From NCBI RefSeq assembly GCF_002994745.2, contig NC_037091.1:27099789-27163788 (forward strand): 64,000 bases of DNA, written 5' to 3'. The translations under genes and the position numbers were made by a program. Positions within the stretch are counted from its first letter, which is position 1. Every line of letters starts with the position of its first letter. A model generated the notes under the pieces. The model searched no databases. It saw only the letters and a list, made by a program, of their open reading frames with translations, and had not been told where the DNA came from. Origin of the DNA: Rosa chinensis. Taxonomy: Eukaryota > Streptophyta > Magnoliopsida > Rosales > Rosaceae. This document shows positions 47,658 through 61,195 of this stretch, piece by piece.

Positions 47658-50459
47658 AATTCCCCCACACTTAGCTTTTGCTAGTCCCTTAGCAAAATCT
47701 CACAAAGACTCAACTAAGACTCAACGAAAATTTAAAGACTCTACACAAACAATGACTCTATTGCCCTTCAACTTTTTGTCTCAGCAATCTCTTACTTTGA
47801 TAACACCAAGATTAGCACTCAACCAAGAATCAATGTTTAAGCATTCGAGAGTTAATTGAAACACATAATCTTCACTTACACAAGTAGGACTTGGTTGTAA
47901 CAATGGTGATGGGTTCTGTAAAGCATGTTTCAGACAAGTATGATACAAATCCTCACAAGGCATATCACTCTTTCTTCTCTCAGAATTCAAGGCAATGCTT
48001 AAAAGCTTATAATCACTCAATTATATGTGAGAGAAAATATTTTGAGGCAATCAAATAGCTCACATATATAAGAAACGAAAAGCACTTTGTGAATATAATT
48101 TTTTTTTTTTTTTTTTTCAAAAGATCTCATGAAAGATACCAACTACTTGCACGGATGGACCCAAGCCATATGTTCAACTCTTGTAACTCATCTCCACATC
48201 AAAGGCTGTCCCATCTTAAGGATCAAGAAGGTCTTCTCAAAGGTTGTAATGGGGCTAAGGCTCAAGGTTTTAAGAAATGAAAGGTAAGGAATTTAACAAA
48301 GTGTCCTAAAAACCTAGCAGAGCTCATGTAGATGTAGAGACTTCTAGAAATCCACCAAGGCATAGCAAAACGTCATGTCCTTCCTAGGGGTAAAATAAAA
48401 GGCCTAATGTCTTCATTTTAAACTTCCCTTGAACTAGTGAACTGGACAAAGACCAAATTTTCTGCAGTGGGCCTTCAATTCAAAACAAACTCTAAATCCA
48501 CATAGTATGGGGGACTAAAATCCATAAACATTTTTTTCTTCCCTTTCTTTCTTTAATTTTTTTTCTTTTCATTCTTTTTTTTTTTTTTTCATGGACAAGT
48601 CTACCCCCACACTTGAACTTTCACCACTTCTCAATTTTCATCCTTAACTCCAAACCCATGTAGTATGTCTCAAAAGATAGCTCCACTAAGTTTTTAGAAC
48701 AAAGGGTAGGGTTGTAACTATACTAAGCTTCATGGTTAAGGATTTTAAGGGTGATGAACGAAAAGACTTAATGTAGGCTCAAAGGGGCTTATCTAGGGGG
48801 GTCCTACGACGGGCACAATTAAGGACACAGGTTTATTTGGCAATGGTGGTAATTCCTAGGGTGCCTCTATCCTTTCCAGAATCAGGGCCATGTATTGATA
48901 TAACGTTTCAACAAGCACAAGAGTGAATTCTAGCATTCTCAAGTCCATCAAACTTAATCTATGGCAAGTAGTCAATCAAGATGAAAGAATAATGAGATCA
49001 TCAAAACATCGCCAAGAAAATAAGAATATATATTTTCGATTCACTCCAAGAAAAAGGAACATGGGCTCAATTATCTCACATGGGTTTATATGAATCAAAA
49101 CTCATCTTAACATGCTCATATTCTGTACCAAAGTCACGAAATCCATATCCACTACACATGCATACATTTTTCATATATCTCAATTAACCAAAGAATACCA
49201 TTTTAAAATCATCTCAATCTTGTGATCCTCTTTTAGCCATAATTTCAGAGATTTAAGCTCGTCCTAGACAGTTGAAAGGCATCCTATGACTCAAAAACAA
49301 AAACAAAAGCAACGAAAATTTTTAAATTTTTGACATTTTTCACTTTTTTTTGTATTTTTCAATATATGACTCAAGATAAAAGTGTAAATCCCTTCCCCCA
49401 CACTTAAATATTGCATTGTCCTCAATGTAATCAATTATAATCATGCAATGAAACAAATAAGCATAGATAGAAGGCATTTACGAAAACAAATCCTAAAACA
49501 AAAGAGAAAAAAAATAAAAAGAAATAGGGAGAGAGAAAGCAAATCTGTGTTGTTGACTCCTTCACAGCTGCTTCTGAATTGGGTTGCCTCCCAAGCAGCG
49601 CTTGAGTTTAACGTCTTTCAGCCAGACGGTACCTCCATTAAATAAAGTTAGTGACTATAATTAACAAAGAAATACAAAATATACAAATAAGTAACTAAGG
49701 AATACAAACTACAAGTATAATTAGCAAGTATTTTGTACATAACACACAAGTTAAGAACACAAGTGAGTAAAAAAAAAAAACACGAAAAATATTTACACAA
49801 GTGTTTTTTTTTTCCCTTAGTGTATCACAACATTTTGTTTTGTTATAAATATTGTCGATATCGAATTAAATTCCAAGCGGTAAATCAAGTGGACATGCGG
49901 CCCAAGTATAGTCGCCTAGACACAAATTCCCTTTCAAATCCTTTGGGCAACCTTACTGAAATGGCCAGGTAGGGGAGGACGAACACGAGAGGAAAAATCC
50001 ATTTTGGCATGAGCTACTCCCACATAGTGGTTTAGGCCCATTTGCAAGCACTTCTGGATTCAAAAACCCGTCATGAACGTTGTCCCCTTCCTAGACACCA
50101 TTCCACATAGGCTATACTTACTAAGATGAAAAAGTTCATAAGTGTGAAGACAGTTCAACAAGTGTTAATAAAGGCCGCCCTCAACCTTAAGGGACCTGAA
50201 CTAGGTACCAATAAGGGGTTTAGGCCAATATTAACAAAAGAGACTTCACCTATTCCTCTCAATTTACAACTTACAAATAAAATTCGTGTTCAACAATATA
50301 AAAAACAACCTAAGTAATTAATTAACTAATTAACTAACAATTAAGAGAATTACAAACAATTAACAAGAGATTTTTTTTTTTTCGATCACAAAATAAACAA
50401 AACAATTATTCACATATTTAACAAGTGATTTTTCAATCCCCGGCAACGGCGCCAAAAAT
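47658..50459 (-). mobile_element. Noncoding interior, copy 2
   Basis: 2802 bp. One clear private substitution at 48941 (ctcaagtcc where copies 1 and 3 read ctctagtcc). Confidence 0.9.
50437..50454 (-). other. Primer binding site (tRNA-Asp type), copy 2
   Basis: Identical to copy 1, offset by exactly 4817. Confidence 0.88.
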
Positions 50460-52474
50460 TGATGCGGCTAAAAGCAAGCGCATAATTTAACCCTGAAATG
50501 TCATTAGTAGTAAAAGTAAGTAGGGATCGTTCTATTCCGGGGATTGAGGGTACACCTGTCATTGTCAAACAATTAAACAATTAAAATTAAAACAAAGTAT
50601 AATATTCACAAAGATATTCACAAGTATAAACATTATTTACGAAAAGGGGGGATTTTGTTTTTGGTTTTTCGAAAATAAAACTAAGTTAACAAAACAATTA
50701 AAATGCAAAAACATAAAAATACGAATGGAATGAGAGAACAAAGATCAAAAACCAAAACATATGATTAAAATTGACTCAAACCCTAATATTGTTCATCTAA
50801 GTCATGAGAAAGGAGTTGATCATGTGAAACATTCGAAAGCAAATGAATTCCCATTTTTTACTTTTCAATGCTAATTAACCTAAGCAAAAGCACCTAGATT
50901 AATCCTATCAAACATGCAATCAAACCCTAGAAAGCTAGTCAATCATGTCATGTTTAACGCATTACACATAGAGAAAGGCTATCAACTCAAGTGTACAACT
51001 TAGTATGGAAAAGTCCACCTAATTGCAATCCTCATTAATTAAATTCGATCTTTGTACAAAACCTTTACTACTTTGATTCAAGTTTACACAAAACGAAAAG
51101 TCTATTTCATGTTCTTAAACCTAGCACCAATTATATTGAAACCCTAAGTGTTTGCAACCACATAAGATTAAAATACAAAAGTTATCTATAACGCAAATTT
51201 AATTAAACAAACCCACATAAGCAACTCTCGAATCACAATAATATGAATCTGAAAATTCTCAATTAATCATAAAAATTTCAGAAATTAATATTTGTTCAAA
51301 CACATATGTCAACTAGTTCATAACCAACGAAATTCAAAGCAAAGGTTACAAAGGAGAATCGGATTACACCGTGAGATGGGGATGGTGATGAACGATTGAT
51401 GTGGTGGTCTCTTGAATCTCGAAAGCAAGCTTCAAGGTTGGAGATGGATGATGGATGCTCACGGCTATGCTTCTTCTCCCTTGGCCTTGCTTGAACTCGT
51501 GGAGATGACTAGAGGATGGAGAAACTCACGGCTATGCTAAGAAGATTTTCTGATTTTTTTCTAAAGTGTAAATTGTATGGGGGAAAGGAACCCTTCTCAA
51601 CGTCAAAGAGGTGGGTATATATAGGAGCACGGCTAGGGTTCACAAAGCAATAAGAATTTTCCACATAGCTTCAACCAATGATAATTCGCCAAGTAAGCTT
51701 GTGATGTGGTCCAACCAATCATAGAATGCCAAGTAAGCCTTGTGATGTGTTCCAACCAATCATAATTCTCTAAAATACCTCTCTAATATTTAATTGCCGA
51801 ATTTCCTTGAAATTATTCTGATTTTCTTCATGAATTTCGGCCAACATTCCTTTAGGGAATTTAGGGATGAATCTGGACGCCTTTTGAGCTTTTCCTTGGT
51901 GCACACATATTTTCCTTCCATAAATATTTCCCTTGAATCTCTCTTGGCATCATCTCCTTGATTATTTCTGATTTTCACGTTGGCAATCACACCAAATTAT
52001 TCCTCCAACAATATTTCTTTCCATAAAAGTCTCCCAAGAAAATCTCTCCTTGAAATCCTCAATCAATCATCTTTAATTCCCACGTTGTCACCTTGTTTTT
52101 CCTTAAGTATTACACGGCAAATTTAATCCCCAAGGAAAATATATTTTCCTTTTTTTAAAAAACTCTTCCTTGATTCTCTCTTTGCCATGTCATCTTCATG
52201 AAGCTTCTCGTTCCATTTATGAACTCAATTCAGCTTATTTATTCCAAAAACCTGAAAATAGAAGCTTTCTAAAATAAGAAATGGAAACTTTCTTAAACTA
52301 AAATGGAAACTTTCTAAAAATGGAAAATAGAAACTACAAAACGGAAACTTTCTACAATTAGGAACTTTCCCATTCGAAGAATGGAAACTTTCCTAAATAG
52401 AGTTTTATTAAGGAAATAACGCAGAAAATATAGGGAAATAACAGTTAAAATGTCGCATTAAAATGCTCCTATCA
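50460..52474 (-). repeat. LTR copy 3
   Basis: 2015 bp, no difference from copies 1 and 2 seen by eye. Confidence 0.92.
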
Positions 52475-55274
52475 AATTCCCCCACACTTAGCTTTTGCTA
52501 GTCCCTTAGCAAAATCTCACAAAGACTCAACTAAGACTCAACGAAAATTTAAAGACTCTACACAAACAATGACTCTATTGCCCTTCAACTTTTTGTCTCA
52601 GCAATCTCTTACTTTGATAACACCAAGATTAGCACTCAACCAAGAATCAATGTTTAAGCATTCGAGAGTTAATTGAAACACATAATCTTCACTTACACAA
52701 GTAGGACTTGGTTGTAACAATGGTGATGGGTTCTGTAAAGCATGTTTCAGACAAGTATGATACAAATCCTCACAAGGCATATCACTCTTTCTTCTCTCAG
52801 AATTCAAGGCAATGCTTAAAAGCTTATAATCACTCAATTATATGTGAGAGAAAATATTTTGAGGCAATCAAATAGCTCACATATATAAGAAACGAAAAGC
52901 ACTTTGTGAATATAATTTTTTTTTTTTTTTTTTTCAAAAGATCTCATGAAAGATACCAACTACTTGCACGGATGGACCCAAGCCATATGTTCAACTCTTG
53001 TAACTCATCTCCACATCAAAGGCTGTCCCATCTTAAGGATCAAGAAGGTCTTCTCAAAGGTTGTAATGGGGCTAAGGCTCAAGGTTTTAAGAAATGAAAG
53101 GTAAGGAATTTAACAAAGTGTCCTAAAAACCTAGCAGAGCTCATGTAGATGTAGAGACTTCTAGAAATCCACCAAGGCATAGCAAAACGTCATGTCCTTC
53201 CTAGGGGTAAAATAAAAGGCCTAATGTCTTCATTTTAAACTTCCCTTGAACTAGTGAACTGGACAAAGACCAAATTTTCTGCAGTGGGCCTTCAATTCAA
53301 AACAAACTCTAAATCCACATAGTATGGGGGACTAAAATCCATAAACATTTTTTTCTTCCCTTTCTTTCTTTAATTTTTTTTCTTTTCATTCTTTTTTTTT
53401 TTTTTTTCATGGACAAGTCTACCCCCACACTTGAACTTTCACCACTTCTCAATTTTCATCCTTAACTCCAAACCCATGTAGTATGTCTCAAAAGATAGCT
53501 CCACTAAGTTTTTAGAACAAAGGGTAGGGTTGTAACTATACTAAGCTTCATGGTTAAGGATTTTAAGGGTGATGAACGAAAAGACTTAATGTAGGCTCAA
53601 AGGGGCTTATCTAGGGGGGTCCTACGACGGGCACAATTAAGGACACAGGTTTATTTGGCAATGGTGGTAATTCCTAGGGTGCCTCTATCCTTTCCAGAAT
53701 CAGGGCCATGTATTGATATAACGTTTCAACAAGCACAAGAGTGAATTCTAGCATTCTCTAGTCCATCAAACTTAATCTATGGCAAGTAGTCAATCAAGAT
53801 GAAAGAATAATGAGATCATCAAAACATCGCCAAGAAAATAAGAATATATATTTTCGATTCACTCCAAGAAAAAGGAACATGGGCTCAATTATCTCACATG
53901 GGTTTATATGAATCAAAACTCATCTTAACATGCTCATATTCTGTACCAAAGTCACGAAATCCATATCCACTACACATGCATACATTTTTCATATATCTCA
54001 ATTAACCAAAGAATACCATTTTAAAATCATCTCAATCTTGTGATCCTCTTTTAGCCATAATTTCAGAGATTTAAGCTCGTCCTAGACAGTTGAAAGGCAT
54101 CCTATGACTCAAAAACAAAAACAAAAGCAACGAAAATTTTTAAATTTTTGACATTTTTCACTTTTTTTGTATTTTTCAATATATGACTCAAGATAAAAGT
54201 GTAAATCCCTTCCCCCACACTTAAATATTGCATTGTCCTCAATGTAATCAATTATAATCATGCAATGAAACAAATAAGCATAGATAGAAGGCATTTACGA
54301 AAACAAATCCTAAAACAAAAGAGAAAAAAAATAAAAAGAAATAGGGAGAGAGAAAGCAAATCTGTGTTGTTGACTCCTTCACAGCTGCTTCTGAATTGGG
54401 TTGCCTCCCAAGCAGCGCTTGAGTTTAACGTCTTTCAGCCAGACGGTACCTCCATTAAATAAAGTTAGTGACTATAATTAACAAAGAAATACAAAATATA
54501 CAAATAAGTAACTAAGGAATACAAACTACAAGTATAATTAGCAAGTATTTTGTACATAACACACAAGTTAAGAACACAAGTGAGTAAAAAAAAAAAACAC
54601 GAAAAATATTTACACAAGTGTTTTTTTTTCCCTTAGTGTATCACAACATTTTGTTTTGTTATAAATATTGTCGATATCGAATTAAATTCCAAGCGGTAAA
54701 TCAAGTAGACATGCGGCCCAAGTATAGTCGCCTAGACACAAACTCCCTTTCAAATCCTTTGGGCAACCTTACTGAAATGGCCAGGTAGGGGAGGACGAAC
54801 ACGAGAGGAAAAATCCATTTTGGCATGAGCTACTCCCACATAGTGGTTTAGGCCCATTTGCAAGCACTTCTGGATTCAAAAACCCGTCATGAACGTTGTC
54901 CCCTTCCTAGACACCATTCCACATAGGCTATACTTACTAAGATGAAAAAGTTCATAAGTGTGAAGACAGTTCAACAAGTGTTAATAAAGGCCGCCCTCAA
55001 CCTTAAGGGACCTGAACTAGGTACCAATAAGGGGTTTAGGCCAATATTAACAAAAGAGACTTCACCTATTCCTCTCAATTTACAACTTACAAATAAAATT
55101 CGTGTTCAAAAATATAAAAAACAACCTAAGTAATTAATTAACTAATTAACTAACAATTAAGAGAATTACAAACAATTAACAAGAGATTTTTTTTTTCCGA
55201 TCACAAAATAAACAAAACAATTATTCACATATTTAACAAGTGATTTTTCAATCCCCGGCAACGGCGCCAAAAAT
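52475..55274 (-). mobile_element. Noncoding interior, copy 3
   Basis: 2800 bp. It differs from copies 1 and 2 mainly in its last ~600 bp, next to LTR 4: tcaagtagac near 54711, caaactccc near 54740, ttcaaaaata near 55105, and shorter homopolymers near 54165, 54620 and 55187. Confidence 0.9.
55252..55269 (-). other. Primer binding site (tRNA-Asp type), copy 3
   Basis: Identical in sequence to the other two. It belongs to the outer 5' LTR in element orientation. Confidence 0.88.
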
Positions 55275-57290
55275 TGATGCGCCTAAAAGCAAGCGCATAA
55301 TTTAACCCTGAAAATGTCATTAGTAGTAAAAGTAAGTAGGGATCGTTCTATTCCGGGGATTGAGGGTACACCTGTCATTGTCAAACAATTAAACAATTAA
55401 AATTAAAACAAAGTATAATATTCACAAAGATATTCACAAGTATAAACATTATTTACGAAAAGGGGGGATTTTGTTTTTGGTTTTTCGAAAATAAAACTAA
55501 GTTAACAAAACAATTAAAATGCAAAAACATAAAAATACGAATGGAATGAGAGAACAAAGATCAAAAACCAAAACATATGATTAAAATTGACTCAAACCCT
55601 AATATTGTTCATCTAAGTCATGAGAAAGGAGTTGATCATGTGAAACATTCGAAAGCAAATGAATTCCCATTTTTTACTTTTCAATGCTAATTAACCTAAG
55701 CAAAAGCACCTAGATTAATCCTATCAAACATGCAATCAAACCCTAGAAAGCTAGTCAATCATGTCATGTTTAACGCATTACACATAGAGAAAGGCTATCA
55801 ACTCAAGTGTACAACTTAGTATGGAAAAGTCCACCTAATTGCAATCCTCATTAATTAAATTCGATCTTTGTACAAAACCTTTACTACTTTGATTCAAGTT
55901 TACACAAAACGAAAAGTCTATTTCATGTTCTTAAACCTAGCACCAATTATATTGAAACCCTAAGTGTTTGCAACCACATAAGATTAAAATACAAAAGTTA
56001 TCTATAACGCAAATTTAATTAAACAAACCCACATAAGCAACTCTCGAATCACAATAATATGAATCTGAAAATTCTCAATTAATCATAAAAATTTCAGAAA
56101 TTAATATTTGTTCAAACACATATGTCAACTAGTTCATAACCAACGAAATTCAAAGCAAAGGTTACAAAGGAGAATCGGATTACACCGTGAGATGGGGATG
56201 GTGATGAACGATTGATGTGGTGGTCTCTTGAATCTCGAAAGCAAGCTTCAAGGTTGGAGATGGATGATGGATGCTCACGGCTATGCTTCTTCTCCCTTGG
56301 CCTTGCTTGAACTCGTGGAGATGACTAGAGGATGGAGAAACTCACGGCTATGCTAAGAAGATTTTCTGATTTTTTTCTAAAGTGTAAATTGTATGGGGGA
56401 AAGGAACCCTTCTCAACGTCAAAGAGGTGGGTATATATAGGAGCACGGCTAGGGTTCACAAAGCAATAAGAATTTTCCACATAGCTTCAACCAATGATAA
56501 TTCGCCAAGTAAGCTTGTGATGTGGTCCAACCAATCATAGAATGCCAAGTAAGCCTTGTGATGTGTTCCAACCAATCATAATTCTCTAAAATACCTCTCT
56601 AATATTTAATTGCCGAATTTCCTTGAAATTATTCTGATTTTCTTCATGAATTTCGGCCAACATTCCTTTAGGGAATTTAGGGATGAATCTGGACGCCTTT
56701 TGAGCTTTTCCTTGGTGCACACATATTTTCCTTCCATAAATATTTCCCTTGAATCTCTCTTGGCATCATCTCCTTGATTATTTCTGATTTTCACGTTGGC
56801 AATCACACCAAATTATTCCTCCAACAATATTTCTTTCCATAAAAGTCTCCCAAGAAAATCTCTCCTTGAAATCCTCAATCAATCATCTTTAATTCCCACG
56901 TTGTCACCTTGTTTTTCCTTAAGTATTACACGGCAAATTTAATCCCCAAGGAAAATATATTTTCCTTTTTTTAAAAAACTCTTCCTTGATTCTCTCTTTG
57001 CCATGTCATCTTCATGAAGCTTCTCGTTCCATTTATGAACTCAATTCAGCTTATTTATTCCAAAAACCTGAAAATAGAAGCTTTCTAAAATAAGAAATGG
57101 AAACTTTCTTAAACTAAAATGGAAACTTTCTAAAAATGGAAAATAGAAACTACAAAACGGAAACTTTCTACAATTAGGAACTTTCCCATTCGAAGAATGG
57201 AAACTTTCCTAAATAGAGTTTTATTAAGGAAATAACGCAGAAAATATAGGGAAATAACAGTTAAAATGTCGCATTAAAATGCTCCTATCA
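55275..57290 (-). repeat. LTR copy 4 (outer 5' LTR in element orientation)
   Basis: 2016 bp. On the plus strand it begins TGATGCGCC instead of TGATGCGGC and has one extra A near 55313 (ctgaaaatgtc), both absent from the other three LTRs. Confidence 0.92.
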
Positions 57291-57800
57291 TAACCCCTAA
57301 TCCTTTGACCAGGCCGATCGACATACTATCGATCACGGATTTTGCCAAACTTTTGATTCGAATCCTAAAATAATGTACTTGCCACATCTGATAGAAGGAT
57401 TCTCAAGTGTATGATCTAATGACGCCCTTGCCCTTTAAAGCTTGCTGTGAAAAAAAAAAAGGGTTATTAACCCCTAATCCTTTGACCAGGCCTATCGACA
57501 TGCTATTGATGAAGGATATTGCCGAACTTTTGACTCGAAGCCTAAAAGAATGTACTTGCCACAAATAATGTACCTGGCACATCTGACTTAAAGATTCTCA
57601 ACTGTAAGATACGATGACAGCTTTTCCTTTTGAAGCTTGCAGCGAAATATTCTAATATTCATTTTGTAGCGTGGAGTTGATACATATTGCGGTATTACTC
57701 CTCATTCGGTTGACCTAGGAGATCGAACTCCTAACTGTGCCAAAATGAAATTATTTTTGGACTTGACGCCTAAAATAATATATGTTTCACATCTAATGGT
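57291..57800. repeat. ~175-bp satellite array, block 5
   Basis: Two recognisable monomers resume at TAACCCCTAATCC, followed by a strongly degenerate one (57650-57800; 'cggttgacctaggagatcga', 'cctaaaataatatatg', 'cacatctaatgg'). This is the right edge of the array. Confidence 0.8.
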
Positions 57801-58622
57801 TGGTGTCTGTAGTCTATTTTGAAATTAGATATCGACGTATTTTTTGTTATTTAGAGGTGTACTAAATTCCATATAGCCAATGAAGATGTTAGAGAACAGT
57901 AGTTGGCATTCAATGAATTAGTGCTAAAAAAAATCTCGTAACTTGACAAAGCACTACTAGCAAAATTGAATCACACGACACTCATCAGACAACTCTGAGT
58001 TAAACAGACATAATTTTTTAAACTTGTGTATTTTCCCAACATATTAATTTACTGTTGTGAAGCAATTAATAAAAATATCAAAATAGAAAAATTAACCTTT
58101 TTTGATCTAAACAATCGAAACCACCCTATGTAGTTCATTCTAAAAAAAAAAAATAAATAAATAAATAAAAAAAAAAATGAAAAACACCCTACGTAGTTTG
58201 GTATCCCGTGAAAAATCAAAAAAGATTAGTCTCCTCTTCTAGCGCCTCTCACCAGCAAGCATCGTTCATTCTCACCCAGCACATTCAAGAAGAAACACTA
58301 TCATCAAGAAGAAACACCCACAGATCGATCATCTCCATTGCACTCTCATCCGCCCGACAAAGTTACACTCTCTGCACCACCATATATTACAACGCATATC
58401 TCTGTCGGTGTGTCTCTCTCAATTAACAACTTCCGCCATTGATCGAAGGCAAGGTCTCACATTTATTTTCAGTTAGGCTGTACATATTGAAGTCAAATTT
58501 GGTATTACAGTTGTATAGAAAAGTGAATTTGCGAATTAGGGTTTTCTAAGGAAGTCGATTTGGGTGTTGGGTTTTATGGACTAGGCATTTTTGTTCATTT
58601 TGATTTGATGAATAGATTTCTT
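57801..58622. other. Intergenic; possible transcribed leader near 58200-58455
   Basis: A-rich repeats (taaa)n lie at 58142-58180. The stretch 58225-58455 is C/T/CA-rich like a plant 5' UTR and ends in a donor-like GGCAAG|GTCTCA, but no following coding exon was found. Nothing else recognised. Confidence 0.3.
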
Positions 58623-60200
58623 ATCCTGCTTATTGTTTCCATTTCAAAGAACAAGATCATTTGCTGTCTCTTCCAAACAAAGACAATTGTTTCAGTAAGG
58701 AATTGATTTTCTTGAACTGTGTTGAAATTTCTCCATATGCTTCAATGGGTATTGATTTTTCTTTGATTTCTAGGGTTCTATCGTCTACAGAAGCATTACT
58801 GTTCAGAAATCGTTCGTGTTTAGTATACCTTCAGCTGGACGAAGTCAGGCATTAAAAATTTGATTATTTTTGTTCCTTTGTTCATGCAATTGATCTATCA
58901 TAGTACCCAATAGCTTTTTCTTTATGGTCTATCCTGCTTATTGTTTCCATTTCACAGAACAAGATCACTTGCTGTCTCTTCCAAACAAAGACAATTGTTT
59001 CAGTAAGGAATTGATTTTCTTGAACTGTGTTTAAATTTCTCCATATGCTTCAATGGGTATTGATTTTTCTTTGATTTCTAGAGTTCTATCGTCTACAAAA
59101 GCATTGCTGTTCAGAAATCGTTCGTGTTTATTATACCTTCAGCTGGACGAAGTAAGGCATTAATTTGTTCCTGCAATTTATCTATCATAGTACCCAATAG
59201 CTTTTTCTTTATGGTCTCATAGGTTTTTGAACATATATGAATCTAGGTGTTGGTGATGAATCTGGGTACACAAAATTCAGAAAACGAAGGAAAACAATAT
59301 TGGTAGCTTTCAGACCAACAATCTCGATCTTTTGATGAAGGTAGGGGACACAGGATTCACAGTGAAAAGGGGTGGGACAAAAATTGTATTTGAAAAAAAA
59401 ATGTAGTAAGCAAACATATTATTTTATACAGTTCAGTCTGTGTTCTTGTATATTGTACAAATACTTTCTAATCTGTATTGAGGTTTCTTCATTCATTTAC
59501 TGTTTATCATAGGGAACTCATAATTTGTATATACTAGATACAACATATATGATGGATGATTGACTAGTTACCCCTGAAAATACCAGTCCTTCAACAAAAC
59601 GGTTCAAAATGTAAATAGTTTAACTCATGGCACTTCATTAATGTGATATGGTATTATATGAGTATCTTAGGACCTTATATTAGTGCCTTATTTTAAGCAA
59701 TATATACTATTGCGTTGGCTCTATTAGCCAAATATTGTATTGTCAGTTTTCATCACTTTCCTCTTTTAAGGAAAAGAGTTCTTAAACTCTATTTTTTTGA
59801 GTAATTTAGAGACATGTACTCCTACTTGATTCATGCATTTATCCTTTAGTGAGGTAGAAGGAATGTTCAGATAATGAGGACTGAGTAATGTGATATGTGT
59901 GAGGTTAACATCTTGCTTATTGTTACGATTCCTTATGACATGATCACTTGCTCTCTCCTCCGAACAAGGCAATGTTTGAGTAACGAATTGAATTTCTTCA
60001 ACTGTGTTGAAATTTCTCCAAGTGCGTGAATGTGTCTTGAATTGTCTTTGAATTCTAGGGTTCTATAGTCTGCAAACGCAATGCTGTTCAGAAATCGTTT
60101 ACACACCTATACTTCTAGTTCATTCATGCATTTATCCTTTAGTGAGGTATAATCTATGTTCACATAATAAGTACTGAGAAATGTGGTCTGTGTGAATTAT
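58623..60200. repeat. ~300-bp direct repeats, partly diverged
   Basis: A unit containing 'ctgcttattgtttccatttc', 'tgaactgtgtt.aaatttct', 'agggttctatcgtctac' and 'gttcagaaatcgttcgtgtt' occurs at about 58627-58856 and 58933-59162, with a more diverged copy at about 59918-60105. A second sub-unit ('catgcatttatcctttagtg') occurs at about 59834 and 60124. No coding potential recognised. Confidence 0.75.
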
Positions 60201-61195
60201 TTTTTCATTTGTTTGAATCTATGCCTCCTGTGGCTTATCATTGTTCTAGGATTATGGTAGAGTTGACCCATGTTTTTTCTCACCCTCTTGTAGGATAGCA
60301 GATTCCCTGCTACCACTCTCAGATGATGTACGATATGGCAAGTGAGGAATGTATAGTAGAATATTATATCTGAACTTAGAAGTGCTTCATACTTATATAT
60401 GGTAAGACCTTTCCTGATATCAAAATACTGCATCACTGTTATACAAAAGATTATTTGCCGTTATGGTGCTGCATCGTCCCCAAAGATTGTCTTGCATGCA
60501 AAACCAATACGGTCAATCCATAACCTGAAGTTACTAACAAAACATGTTTCAGTTTCAGTTGGGTGGGAGCGACCAGATCTCAAAAGTTGAGTAGCATTTG
60601 CTGGAATAGATATGAAAGCTAACTATTCCAAGTTCTCATACATTGTGGTAATGTTATTCCCACAAATCATTCAAAATCCATTCTCGTGTTCTACATTATT
60701 GTCCATCCATAGTTTAGAAATTCATTATGTTAGAAGATATGTAACTCTCGCTTATTGTAAATACGACTTATATTTGTTCCTTGCATGTTTTTCGTTTACA
60801 ATTTTTTTTTTTGTCTTCTTGTTTAGTTTTTGCTGTGCTACTATATTTCTTACATGGATAAAAGATATCAGAGTTTAATAGCTTTAGCTTGACAGCATGC
60901 AGCAACATTCAGATTGCCTCTTTCCATAGGTTTATATCTAGTTTTTAGATTATGTTAAGGGGTTTGTTATAAGTATCTGTTAGGTTGTGTAACACCTCTA
61001 CGACTGTTGGAAGTAATAACAATAATAAGTCTAATAGTCATGGGTATCAATATTGCTTTTGCTTTTGTGATTATGTACTATTACTCAATGTTTTAAAATG
61101 TTGAGGCGTAGCTTAAGTTTAGGAAGAGCCTCAGTAAGGCTTACGCCTTACGGTATAAACAATCTATACTTCTGTAGTTATAATTCTTAGAGTTA
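60201..61195. other. Intergenic, nothing recognised
   Basis: AT-rich, with short open frames on both strands that have no recognisable domain. A 'gaggcgtagctta...gcttacgcctta' palindromic motif lies at 61103-61150. Confidence 0.4.

Larger units (their letters stand above)
40826..57290 (-). mobile_element. Composite noncoding LTR retrotransposon: 4 LTRs and 3 interiors in tandem
   Basis: LTRs lie at 40826-42840, 45643-47657, 50460-52474 and 55275-57290 (2015-2016 bp); interiors at 42841-45642, 47658-50459 and 52475-55274 (2800-2802 bp). The period is 4817, 4817, 4815. A single TAACC pair (40821-40825 and 57291-57295) flanks the whole block, and removing it rejoins a satellite monomer. On the minus strand each LTR runs TGATAGGAGC...GCCGCATCA (GGCGCATCA in the last), followed 5 nt later by a tRNA-Asp-type primer binding site, with a GTGTGGGGG purine tract before each downstream LTR. 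The interiors have no gag-pol; the longest frames are 79 codons. It is therefore a LARD-like non-autonomous element. The primer site and repeated GTGTGGGGG tracts suggest an Athila/Tat-type parent (inference). Confidence 0.92.

Noticed and set aside
42156..56806. Recurring short frames (such as a 66-codon minus-strand frame in each LTR and 79/63/65-codon frames in each interior) as a conserved small-protein system
   Set aside because: They recur at exactly the retroelement period because the DNA is duplicated. None has a domain or retroviral motif.
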